NCBI GenBank assembly: GCA_002422225.1 | Contig: DITX01000206.1 | Span: 22,679 to 30,560 of the forward strand | Source: Gammaproteobacteria bacterium UBA6173 | Lineage (GTDB): Bacteria; Pseudomonadota; Gammaproteobacteria; Pseudomonadales; Pseudohongiellaceae | Reading direction: 5' to 3' | DNA: 7,882 bases | Shown: positions 1 to 6,158 of the stretch, piece after piece | Numbering within the stretch: position 1 is the first letter of the stretch | Layout of the letters: each line of letters starts with the position of its first letter | Notes under the pieces: generated by a model | Seen by the model: the letters and a program-made list of their open reading frames with translations, nothing else | Told to the model about the DNA's origin: nothing | Database searches by the model: none | Position numbers and translations under genes: made by a program

Positions 1-246
1 CGCGGCAAGTTCAAGCGCTGGTTCAAGGGCTACACCGCCGACGCCAGCGAGGGCAGACCTGACTTTCAGCACGACATAGGTGAGCGCGGGGTGGTCGTGG
101 ATGATTTCGCGCAAGGTGGCGGGCGCATCACCCTCAACGGTGTGCGCTGGAAAGCATTTTCCGACGAAGATCTGAAAGCAGGCGACACCGTCTGGGTAAC
201 CAGCAACAGCGGAATTGAACTGACAGTGTCAAAACACAAACCCTGA
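1..246 (+). CDS. NfeD-like membrane protein, C-terminal part (5' end outside window)
   Basis: The reading frame is open from the first base and ends with TGA at 244-246, giving the last 81 residues. The segment from about residue 28 (GERGVVVDDF) through GGGRITLNGVRWKAFSDED to DTVWVTSNSGIELTV matches the small beta-barrel (OB-fold) domain at the end of NfeD/YbbJ proteins, including the typical L-x-G-V-x-W-x-A core. In this family the preceding part is made of membrane helices, which lie outside the window. NfeD proteins are usually encoded beside a stomatin/slipin gene and are thought to help that protein work at the membrane. Here a QmcA-like gene starts 62 bases downstream on the same strand, which supports the call and suggests an operon. 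The exact start and full length cannot be judged. Confidence 0.85.
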   Translation, partial: RGKFKRWFKGYTADASEGRPDFQHDIGERGVVVDDFAQGGGRITLNGVRWKAFSDEDLKAGDTVWVTSNSGIELTVSKHKP

Positions 247-308
247 CCTTTCGACCAACAATCACTCAACAACTTTCAACTCACAAGGATTATTAACAGG
301 GGAACACC

Positions 309-1241
309 ATGGAAGAACTCAGTTTCGGCACTATTCTAGCGATTGGTTTTGCACTAATCGCCGTCATCACCGTCACCAAAACCGCGCGCATTGTCCCGCA
401 GCGCTCTAATTTTGTGATTGAACGGCTGGGCAAATACTCCCGCACGCTGGATTCCGGCTTTCACATTCTGATTCCGTTTATCGACAAAGTGGCTTACCAA
501 CACACTTTGAAAGAGGAAGTCATTGATGTCGAACGCCAAACCTGCGTCACCAAAGACAATATTCAAGTCGGCATCAACGGCGTGCTCTACATGCAAGTGG
601 TAGATGCCCACAAAGCCAGCTACGGCATTAATAATTACCGATATGCCGCCAGCCAGCTCGCACAAACCACCATGCGTTCAGTGATTGGCCAAACCGACCT
701 CGACAAGACCTTTGAAGAGCGCGCAAAAATAAACGAGGATGTGGTCACGGCGCTGGACGAAGCGGCCACCCCTTGGGGCATCAAAGTCCTGCGTTACGAA
801 ATCTCGGACATTGAACTGCCAGCCAGCATCAAAGATGCGCTAGAACAGCAGATGCGCGCAGAGCGTGAACGGCGCGCCGCCATCGCAAAGTCAGAAGGTG
901 AACGCCAGGCCATGATCAATGTGTCCGAAGGCCAGAAGCAAGAAGTCATCAATTTGTCTGAAGGCGACAAGATGCGTCAGATAAACGAGGCCGAAGGTCG
1001 CGCCCGCGAAATCGAACTGATTGCCGAAGCCACCGCTACCGGGCTCAGACTGATAGCCGCCGCAATCCAGGAGCCCGGCGGCAAAGACGCTGTCAGCCTG
1101 CGCGTTGCGGAACAATACGTCAAAGAGTTTGGCAACCTGGCCAAGCAGAACAACACCATGATAGTGCCGGCAGAGCTGGCCAATATTGGTGGTGCCGTGG
1201 CCGGGCTTACTGAGATTCTGAATCTTGGCAAAATGAAGTGA
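309..1241 (+). CDS. qmcA: QmcA-like SPFH/stomatin (slipin) membrane protein
   Basis: This is a 310-residue protein, close to the usual length of QmcA-type slipins (about 305). Residues 5-24 form one hydrophobic N-terminal membrane segment. The SPFH/band 7 domain follows from about residue 27 (RIVPQRSNFVIERLGKY) to about 190, with typical stretches such as IPFIDKVAYQ and VLRYEISDIELP. Residues 195-230 carry an 11-residue repeat: SEG at 195, 206 and 217 and AEG at 228, with IN near each unit's end. This is the coiled-coil part on which these proteins build cage-like oligomers. The start is supported by AGGGGA at 298-303, five bases before ATG. The family is linked to membrane-domain organisation and quality control, in E. 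coli with the FtsH/HflKC system; that role is family knowledge, not visible here. The upstream NfeD gene is its usual partner. No clear terminator follows. Confidence 0.93.
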   Translation: MEELSFGTILAIGFALIAVITVTKTARIVPQRSNFVIERLGKYSRTLDSGFHILIPFIDKVAYQHTLKEEVIDVERQTCVTKDNIQVGINGVLYMQVVDAHKASYGINNYRYAASQLAQTTMRSVIGQTDLDKTFEERAKINEDVVTALDEAATPWGIKVLRYEISDIELPASIKDALEQQMRAERERRAAIAKSEGERQAMINVSEGQKQEVINLSEGDKMRQINEAEGRAREIELIAEATATGLRLIAAAIQEPGGKDAVSLRVAEQYVKEFGNLAKQNNTMIVPAELANIGGAVAGLTEILNLGKMK

Positions 1242-1383
1242 TTGGCTGCTCGCTGATGGCATAGCCAATTGGGTAATTGCAGGCAGGCTTGTGTTGGTTT
1301 AGACGTGGGCCATTCGGTTTAATGGCACAGAATTTCAGATAAGCGAGCGCCTGCTGATTGGTGGTTGACGCCGGGATAATTTT

Positions 1384-1671
1384 TTACCAGCTGAAAATTC
1401 GGACCGTTACTGATTTTCCCTGCATCCGACTTTTTAGTTCCCGCGATAGTGTGACCAGCAGCTCAGGTTTGATGTATAGGGGCATCAAATGATAACTCAC
1501 ATAGCACTTTTTGATCTGGACTGCTCCAAAGAACAAGGGCTTCTTGTTCTTTTGGATATGTTTTGTATCGATGTAAAATTCAGAAGCATGGTCGACCGTG
1601 ACATCGAGCTTTGCTGCATAAGGCGCCATGATTGACCTGAGCTCCGCAAATACTGACTGTAAATCTGCCAT
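1384..1671 (-). CDS. Small conserved-looking protein of unknown function
   Basis: This minus-strand frame encodes about 95 residues from an ATG at 1671 (MADLQSVFAELRSIMAP). An AAGG lies about 11 bases upstream, so I prefer this start to the ATG at 1722, which would add 17 residues. The protein has no signal peptide or membrane segment. It is rich in charged residues and has a pattern I associate with a family of short cytosolic bacterial proteins of unknown function: a helical N-terminus, then YIDTKHIQKNKKPLFFGAVQ and a YVSYHLMPLYIKPELL block. It ends with SRMQGKS followed by VTVRIFSW. From memory, relatives continue with an aromatic CFNF-type motif and some 15-20 more residues, so the tail may be altered here. 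It stands alone, facing both neighbours, and no function can be given. Confidence 0.6.
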   Translation of the reverse strand: MADLQSVFAELRSIMAPYAAKLDVTVDHASEFYIDTKHIQKNKKPLFFGAVQIKKCYVSYHLMPLYIKPELLVTLSRELKSRMQGKSVTVRIFSW

Positions 1672-1795
1672 TTCAATCACGCCCTTAAGCTGATAATAGT
1701 CGACGATCCGTAAGACCGGCAATTATCTCGCTACCACGCCACTGCCGATTCCCCAAAAGTTGAAAAAGGGGATCGTGCCTGAACCCCCAATTTTC

Positions 1796-1826
1796 GGTTA
1801 TCCTTCAACTCATAAGGAGGATAGTC
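1796..1826 (+). promoter_or_regulatory. Hairpin that would mask the ribosome binding site of the M61 peptidase gene
   Basis: The 5' arm GGTTATCCTTC (1796-1806) pairs with the 3' arm GGAGGATAGTC (1816-1826) over 11 base pairs, three of them G-U wobbles, around a 9-base loop. The 3' arm contains the GGAGG core of the very strong Shine-Dalgarno sequence AAGGAGG (1814-1820), and the stem ends one base before the ATG at 1828. Such a structure would limit translation unless it is opened by heat, a ligand, a protein or an upstream ribosome. The base pairing is seen directly; a regulatory role is inference. A chance hairpin in a purine-rich leader is possible. Confidence 0.4.
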
Positions 1827-1827
1827 C

Positions 1828-3687
1828 ATGAAAGTTAAACACACAAACGTTCGCCCCCAACGCCAAACGCTGGCAGCCGTTCTGCTATCAGTCGTACTGA
1901 TCAGCCTGAACTGGACAGCAATTGCCGCTGAAACCAACTACCGAGTGGACCTGTCCGAGCGCGTCATGCAACAAGTCACCATCGAAGCGCGCTTCAGCGA
2001 CGTGACGGGCGACACGCTGGATTTTCACCTGCCCGTCTGGCGCTCCGGACTGTATCTGGTGCTGGATTTTGTTGGCACGGTGTCCGGCATGGAAGTCAGT
2101 GATGGAAATGGCAACGCCCTGTCCTTTGAGCAGACCGCGTCGTCTTCCTGGCGGGTCAGCAGGCCCACTGCCGGCACGGGAGATGTGGTGGTGCGTTACC
2201 GTGTGTATGCGGACAGTCTGACCGATCGCTCTCGCCATGTGGATGCCGATCATGCGTTTTTAAATCCGGCTGCTGTGTTTGTGTATGCCGATCAATATCG
2301 CGACCTGCCTTTGGACGTCACTATCGATCTGCCTGCCGGTTGGAAGGCGGCCAGCGGCATGGCGCAACCGGATCAGGGTCGCTTTGTGGCACCACATTAT
2401 GACCGCTTGGTGGATTCACCAATTGAGGTCGGAACCTTTGATCTGGTCTCATTTGAGGCCTCAGGCATCAAGGTCGATTTTCTGATTCATGGCATCTGGG
2501 ATGGCGATGAAGAGAGACTGACACGTGATATGAGCGCGCTCGTCACCGCCACAGCCGAGGTGTTTGCCAACTCTGCCACGGGCCTGCCAACGGATTATTA
2601 CCTCTTTATGCTGCACAGCGGCGACGGTTTGGGTGGCGGTACCGAGTACTACAACAGCACGGTGGTCCATACCGACCCACGCGCGTTCTGGGACAAAGAA
2701 CGCTGGCAGAGCTTTCTGGGACTCATGGCCCATGAGTTTTTCCATACCTGGAACGTCAAGCGCTTCCGCCCAGCATCTATCGACCGCTATGACTACCAGA
2801 ACATCAATTACACGGAATTGCTGTGGGTCGCTGAGGGTCTGACCAGTTACTACGATCAATTGCTGCCGGTGCGCGCGGGCTTGGTACCTGTGGATGATTA
2901 TCGTGATCAGCTTGCCGACACGATCACCAGCGTGGTGGATGCCCCCGGCTACAATCAGGACACGTTGGCGCACGCCAGCTTCGAGGCTTGGACCAAGGGC
3001 TTTCACCGCGGTGCTGACCGTGCAGCGGACAAACCCAACCGTACCGTATCGTTTTACAGTCAGGGAGGGTTACTGGGATTGGTGCTGGACCTGGAAATCC
3101 GCCGGGCGAGCAACAACGAGCGCAGCCTCGATACCGTGATGACCGCGCTGTATGACGATTTCCCGCTGGGAGGCGGAGGTTTTACTTATGCCGATTTTCG
3201 CGACCGTCTGGCGGCCGCCGGCGGTGACGCCCTGGCTGAACAACTCGACGGCTGGGTCTACGACACGCAGCCATTGCCGGTGGCAGACGCTCTGCAATCG
3301 ATAGGCTGGGTGCTGGGCCGCGAGGATACCAGCGAGGCGTCGGTGCAAGTATCGCTGGAGGCATCACTGCGCGGCAATCCCCCGGTGGTGGTGTATCCCC
3401 GACTTGATGGTGCGGCATGGCGCGCGGGTATTAATGCCGGCGACGAACTGTTGGCACTGGATGGCGTGCGCATCGGCGCCAACCTGGATGCCCTGCTCCG
3501 GCGTTTTAACCCCGGTGATGAGGTTGAGTTCACGCTGTTTCGCGACGGCTTTTTGAAAACCCTGCCGCTAACACTGGATCCAGTGCGCGGCGATCATGAG
3601 ATTGAAGTTGATGACAATGCCAGAAGGCAGGTTCGTCGTGCGCGTGCTGACTGGCTTGGTGGCGCGAAGGAGGATGACGAGGAGTGA
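1828..3687 (+). CDS. Exported M61-family (glycyl aminopeptidase-like) zinc metallopeptidase with PDZ domain
   Basis: This is a 619-residue protein of normal length for bacterial M61 peptidases. Residues 1-34 form a Sec-type signal peptide: basic N-terminus, hydrophobic stretch 15-29, and TAIAA before ETNYRV. A beta-rich N-terminal domain (about 36-215) is followed by the thermolysin-like catalytic domain. The zinc motif HEFFH is at 302-306, inside LMAHEFFHTWNVKRFRP, which is highly characteristic of M61. The third zinc ligand is E336 in LLWVAEGLTSYY. The substrate N-terminus loop, commonly GGLEHxNS in the family, reads GGGTEYYNS here, keeping the glutamate (E273). A PDZ domain occupies about 495-585 (WRAGINAGDELLALDGVRI). 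The likely role is peptide trimming or protein turnover in the periplasm; the substrate is unknown. ATG at 1828 follows AAGGAGG at 1814-1820. The gene stands alone, with its leader folded as described for 1796-1826. No clear terminator was seen downstream. Confidence 0.93.
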   Translation: MKVKHTNVRPQRQTLAAVLLSVVLISLNWTAIAAETNYRVDLSERVMQQVTIEARFSDVTGDTLDFHLPVWRSGLYLVLDFVGTVSGMEVSDGNGNALSFEQTASSSWRVSRPTAGTGDVVVRYRVYADSLTDRSRHVDADHAFLNPAAVFVYADQYRDLPLDVTIDLPAGWKAASGMAQPDQGRFVAPHYDRLVDSPIEVGTFDLVSFEASGIKVDFLIHGIWDGDEERLTRDMSALVTATAEVFANSATGLPTDYYLFMLHSGDGLGGGTEYYNSTVVHTDPRAFWDKERWQSFLGLMAHEFFHTWNVKRFRPASIDRYDYQNINYTELLWVAEGLTSYYDQLLPVRAGLVPVDDYRDQLADTITSVVDAPGYNQDTLAHASFEAWTKGFHRGADRAADKPNRTVSFYSQGGLLGLVLDLEIRRASNNERSLDTVMTALYDDFPLGGGGFTYADFRDRLAAAGGDALAEQLDGWVYDTQPLPVADALQSIGWVLGREDTSEASVQVSLEASLRGNPPVVVYPRLDGAAWRAGINAGDELLALDGVRIGANLDALLRRFNPGDEVEFTLFRDGFLKTLPLTLDPVRGDHEIEVDDNARRQVRRARADWLGGAKEDDEE

Positions 3688-3732
3688 GGTGTCCGGGGTG
3701 ATCGGGGCAAGCACAAGCAGCTGATTTAATCG

Positions 3733-3929
3733 TTATCGCGCACCTTCCAACGAGTGCCATAACCTTAGAATGATGATAGCGCCCACATGTTGGGAAAGTC
3801 TGGTAGCAATTTGATCTTGCCAAGCAACTCTGCGGCTATTCTGGCGGCCGCAGAGGGATTGTGGACCGCGATGCACTCCCTGAGACGTTTAAGGTCTTCA
3901 ATGGCTACGTCCGTGCAAACCAGTCTCAC
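3733..3929 (-). pseudogene. ParE-like toxin remnant with internal deletion and frame change
   Basis: Two pieces of a ParE/RelE-type toxin lie next to each other in different frames. The first runs from a GTG at 3929-3927 for 48 residues: CTDVAIEDLKRLRECIAVHN, then PSAAARIAAELLGKIKLL and PDFPNM. It matches the two N-terminal helices of ParE. Then, in another frame, come GAIIILRLWHSLEGAR and a stop at 3735-3733, matching the conserved C-terminal ILRxWHxxEDR end. About 25-30 residues of the central beta-sheet, normally found between F-P-x-M-G and I-L-R, are missing at about 3781-3788, and the frame changes there. A family member is about 95-100 residues long. In its first frame the product stops after ALSSF, so no working toxin can be made. 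The GTG overlaps the stop of the antitoxin remnant in a GTGA arrangement, as in intact coupled pairs. The family call comes from remembered consensus; the split structure is seen directly. Confidence 0.68.
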
Positions 3930-3998
3930 TTACCTGATCTCGGCGCATCTTGCTCGTTTTCAGCCCCCCCCCCAGCTGCTCATCCAGTCATGGACAAC
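3926..3998 (-). pseudogene. C-terminal tail of a ribbon-helix-helix-like antitoxin, frameshifted at a G10 run
   Basis: Reading on the minus strand from 3998 gives VVHDWMSSWG. After a run of ten G (3973-3964), a different frame gives AENEQDAPRSGK and a TGA at 3928-3926 that overlaps the toxin's GTG. I recall CopG/ParD-like antitoxins paired with ParE ending in a similar way, with a 'V-x-x-W-x-x-SWG-x-x-E-x-x-P' tail. A run of six or nine G would put the two pieces in one frame; ten does not. The N-terminal DNA-binding part is absent, because the piece begins right where the ABC ATPase remnant stops (about 3999-4003). This points to a deletion fusion. It is short, so the family call is tentative, but its place just before a ParE-like frame supports it. 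Confidence 0.5.
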
Positions 3999-4360
3999 CC
4001 GAGATTCCCGGTCGGTCCATCGGCGAGCAGGACTTTGGGGTTGCTGACAATCGCGCGGGCAATGGCCAGCTCGTCGATCAGATTAAAACTCTGGAAGATC
4101 ACACCAATGTTGGATTTGCGTATGCTGGCGCGCTGAGACTCGCTATATCCGGCCAGATCCTCACCGTTCAGGTAGTAATGCCCGCTGTTGGGCGTATCCA
4201 ACAAACCCAGAACGTTGAGCAGTGTTGACTTGCCGCAACCTGAAGGGCCCATGATGGACACAAACTCACCTTTTTCAACACTCAGGTTAATGTTGTCGAG
4301 TGCAGACGTTTCAATTTCTTCCGTGCGGTGAACTTTGCAGATCTTTTCAAGTGTGATCAT
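3980..4360 (-). pseudogene. LolD/MacB-type ABC transporter ATPase, decayed (internal deletion, C-terminus lost)
   Basis: The frame from ATG at 4360 encodes 126 residues where about 225-245 are expected. The N-terminal half is well kept: Walker A GPSGCGKST at 38-46, LGLLDTPNSGHYYLNGEDL, and the Q-loop region GVIFQSFNLIDEL ending at residue 98 (Q90). The next residues are AIARAIVSNPKVLLAD, which in relatives follow the LSGGQ signature. About 50 residues holding the helical domain and the signature are therefore missing, with the junction near 4066. In Walker B (LLAD, D114) the catalytic glutamate after the aspartate is replaced by glycine (G115). Homology stops at GNLG (residue 121, near 4001), so the D-loop and the H-loop histidine are gone and the frame runs a few codons into antitoxin-derived DNA. 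The protein cannot be an active ATPase. The adaptor remnant lies 32 bases upstream, as in intact MacA-MacB/LolD-like efflux operons; the permease gene is absent. Confidence 0.85.
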
Positions 4361-4392
4361 GATGTTCTGATTCCTTGGTTTCCAATGTTGGT

Positions 4393-4745
4393 TTACTGAC
4401 TTAATTGCACGCGGTCAGCGTTGGCTATAGAACCGTAGCCAGATGTAATTACTCTGTCGCCGGCATTCAAGCCTTCACGTACCTCGATAAAACGATTATT
4501 GCGTCTGCCGACACTGATCGTGCGGCGGTAAGCATTCTGACCGCTCGCATCCAGCACAAAAACCCAATTACCACCGGTTTCCTGTACAAAACTGCCAATC
4601 GGCAACAGCAAGGTCTCCTGAGGACCGCCCAGAATCAACTCAGGCTGCAGCGTTTGTCCGCGCCGCAAATTCTCTGGTACGTTCGTGTCAAAAAAGAGGT
4701 GAGTTGACCGGAGATGGGCGCGCGCACCTTGCTATTGGACAGAAC
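4393..4745 (-). pseudogene. MacA/HlyD-like membrane-fusion (periplasmic adaptor) protein, decayed remnant
   Basis: The best-kept part is the C-terminal domain, in one frame from about 4698 to the stop at 4395-4393. It reads LFFDTNVPENLRRGQTLQ, ELILGGPQETLLLPIGSF, QETGGNWVFVLD, RRTISVGRRNNRFIEVREGL and GDRVITSGYGSIANADRVQL, typical of adaptors of MacB-type ABC efflux systems. Just upstream, in a different frame (about 4745-4696), is SNSKVRAPISGQLTS, the piece of the lipoyl/barrel-sandwich domain that closes the hairpin. In relatives roughly 50-60 residues lie between GQLTS and the LFFDT-equivalent, so an internal deletion with a frame change sits at about 4690-4698. Everything N-terminal of SNSK (signal anchor, hairpin) is missing. 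The gene ends 32 bases before the ABC ATPase start, consistent with an old operon. It is very unlikely to make a working adaptor. Confidence 0.8.
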
Positions 4746-4811
4746 TGCCGATTAGGGGTAACGTACAGCGCCCAAGTAATAACAATGACGTGCTTTTAGG
4801 GAGTTAGGATC

Positions 4812-5981
4812 ATGAAAAGAAGATTGCTCTTTACCTTGGCAATCGTAGCGAATCTGTCGCTACTTGCCCTGCCGGCCAGTGTGCTGGCCCAGCCCAATAT
4901 CGAACCAGCTGAACCGTTCAAGGTCGGCACCTTTGCTGTCGGCAACGAGCAGTTTGCCGGCCTCGTGATGCGTAATGACTCCTTGATTGTGGATCTGGCT
5001 GAAGCCAACAAGGCGCTGGAGCTGATGCCGGAATATCCCGGCGTCAATATGCCCGATGATGTACTCGGTCTGATTGAAGGTTATGAATACGGGCTGAAGT
5101 ACCGTGTTTACGAAATCGTCAACGAACTGGTGGAATCAGGCCAGTTAAGCGGCAGCAACCGACCCGGCTACATCCATGCAGTGGCGGATGTCGATATCCG
5201 CGCGCCTATTCAGTACCCCAGCAAGATCATGAACGCAGCGGTCAACTTCTACACCCACGCCTGTGAGGGCTGCACCGAAGAGCAATTGATCGCACGCACC
5301 CGTGAGCGTCAGGAAAACCGTGGTGTGCCCTACCTGTTCCTGAAGCCAACCCGCGGCGCCGTCATCGGTGATGGCGAAGACGTGATCATGCCTTATGGTC
5401 GCGACGAGATTGAATACGAAGTCGAAATGGCCATCGTGTTTGGCCGTACCGGTAAATATGTTTCCTCAGCCCGTGCCTATGATCATGTTTTCGGCTACAT
5501 GGTGGCGATGGATATCTCCGATCGCGGAGGCCGTCCGCCAGGGGGCTTCAGCTCAGGTCAGGACTGGTTCGTTGGCAAGGGCCACGATACTTTTGCGCCG
5601 CATGGCCCGTGGATTGTGCCCAAGGAGTTTTATGGTGACCCCATGGAGCGTTTGCATCAGATCACCGTCGTGGATGGCGTCACCGTGCAGGAAGCCAAGG
5701 CCGGCGACATGATCCACAATATCCCGGAACTGATCGAATACGCCTCTTCGCTGATCACGCTGTTCCCCGGCGATGTGCTGCAAAGCGGCACTTCTGGCGG
5801 TACCGGTTCGGGTCGTGTTGAACGTGCGACCGGTTCAGGTTACCTGGTTGATGGCGAAACCATCAGCGCCACTATCGAAGGTATCGGCACGCTGACCCAC
5901 CGGGTGGTGCGTGAGCAGAGTGTGCCGGCCGATCTATCCGGTTCGCAGTTGCCGCCGACCCGTACTTACCGTAATCGTTGA
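4812..5981 (+). CDS. Exported fumarylacetoacetate hydrolase (FAH)-family protein
   Basis: This is a 389-residue protein. Residues 1-26 are a clear signal peptide (MKRR, a hydrophobic stretch, then ASVLA before QPN), so a periplasmic or extracytoplasmic location is predicted. Most FAH-family enzymes are cytosolic. The FAH fold spans about residues 128-378. Metal-site residues are kept: E203 and E205 in EIEYEVEMAIVFG and D234 in GYMVAMDISDR. K256 in WFVGKGHDTFAPHGPWIV and the late LFPGDVLQSGTSGGTG loop also match the family. FAH proteins cleave or decarboxylate beta-diketo acids or related 2-oxo acids; the substrate here is unknown. A C-x-G-C pair (C151, C154) sits where cytosolic members usually have a simple N-Y-x-x-H-A-type loop, and it might form a disulfide. 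AGGGAG at 4798-4803, eight bases before ATG, supports the start. The gene stands alone and ends at a strong terminator. Confidence 0.9.
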   Translation: MKRRLLFTLAIVANLSLLALPASVLAQPNIEPAEPFKVGTFAVGNEQFAGLVMRNDSLIVDLAEANKALELMPEYPGVNMPDDVLGLIEGYEYGLKYRVYEIVNELVESGQLSGSNRPGYIHAVADVDIRAPIQYPSKIMNAAVNFYTHACEGCTEEQLIARTRERQENRGVPYLFLKPTRGAVIGDGEDVIMPYGRDEIEYEVEMAIVFGRTGKYVSSARAYDHVFGYMVAMDISDRGGRPPGGFSSGQDWFVGKGHDTFAPHGPWIVPKEFYGDPMERLHQITVVDGVTVQEAKAGDMIHNIPELIEYASSLITLFPGDVLQSGTSGGTGSGRVERATGSGYLVDGETISATIEGIGTLTHRVVREQSVPADLSGSQLPPTRTYRNR

Positions 5982-5988
5982 TCTGGGG

Positions 5989-6022
5989 TGATGGCACACC
6001 TGATGGCACACCTGATAGCACA
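5989..6022 (+). repeat. 12-bp tandem repeat between the FAH gene and its terminator
   Basis: TGATGGCACACC occurs twice head to tail (5989-6000 and 6001-6012). A third, partial and slightly changed copy, TGATAGCACA, follows at 6013-6022 and runs into the terminator stem. It begins seven bases after the stop codon of the FAH-family gene. It looks like a small slippage expansion; no function is suggested. Confidence 0.85.
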
Positions 6023-6057
6023 AAAAGCCCTGACTCATGGAGTCGGGGCTTTTTGTG
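6019..6057 (+). terminator. Strong intrinsic terminator after the FAH-family gene
   Basis: An 18-bp stem (6019-6036 with 6040-6057) closes on a three-base ATG loop. The core arms are AAAAAGCCCTGACTC and GAGTCGGGGCTTTTT, with a single T-G wobble. Because the A5 and T5 runs face each other, the hairpin could stop transcription from both directions: the FAH gene on the plus strand and anything entering on the minus strand. It insulates the vapBC operon that follows. Confidence 0.9.
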
Positions 6058-6088
6058 GTGGCGATTCAGTATGAATCCAGCCTGAAAC

Positions 6089-6117
6089 TTGACTTGGATC
6101 TGACGCAATCCTACCAT
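6089..6117 (+). promoter_or_regulatory. Likely sigma-70 promoter of vapBC
   Basis: TTGACT (6089-6094) is five of six bases to the -35 consensus. It is followed after 17 bases by TACCAT (6112-6117), four of six to the -10 consensus. This places transcription start about 35 bases before the vapB ATG, just over the palindrome at 6123-6135. It is assigned by consensus only. Confidence 0.45.
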
Positions 6118-6122
6118 GGGAT

Positions 6123-6135
6123 ATACCAGTGGTAT
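6123..6135 (+). promoter_or_regulatory. Palindrome, probable VapB operator
   Basis: ATACCA and TGGTAT form a perfect 6-bp inverted repeat around one central G. It lies between the likely -10 box and the vapB start, the usual place for autorepression by VapB or VapBC complexes. A related TACCATGG block overlaps the -10. The palindrome is seen directly; binding by VapB is inference from how these operons are normally controlled. Confidence 0.45.
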
Positions 6136-6158
6136 CCACCAAAAGTCAGAGGGCAAAT

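Noticed and set aside
891..1268. Minus-strand frames opposite the QmcA gene
   Set aside because: They mirror the regular codon pattern of the slipin coiled coil; no motif or ribosome site supports them.
1241..1279. Inverted repeats ATTGGCT/AGCCAAT and CAATT/AATTG after qmcA as a terminator
   Set aside because: The stems are short and AT-rich with no following T run; not convincing as an intrinsic terminator.
1746..1775. Hairpin CGAT(T)CCCC / GGGGATCG with a 13-base A-rich loop
   Set aside because: Eight pairs with a bulge and no T run on either strand. It is too weak to call a terminator, and its position between divergent genes gives no clear role.
3787..4228. Three overlapping plus-strand frames of 86-92 codons over the decayed region
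   Set aside because: They run opposite to recognisable adaptor/ATPase/toxin remnants and have no family motifs or good ribosome sites; they are shadow frames.
5989..6022. Possible start of a CRISPR array
   Set aside because: The repeats are 12 bases, directly abutting, with no spacers and no cas genes.
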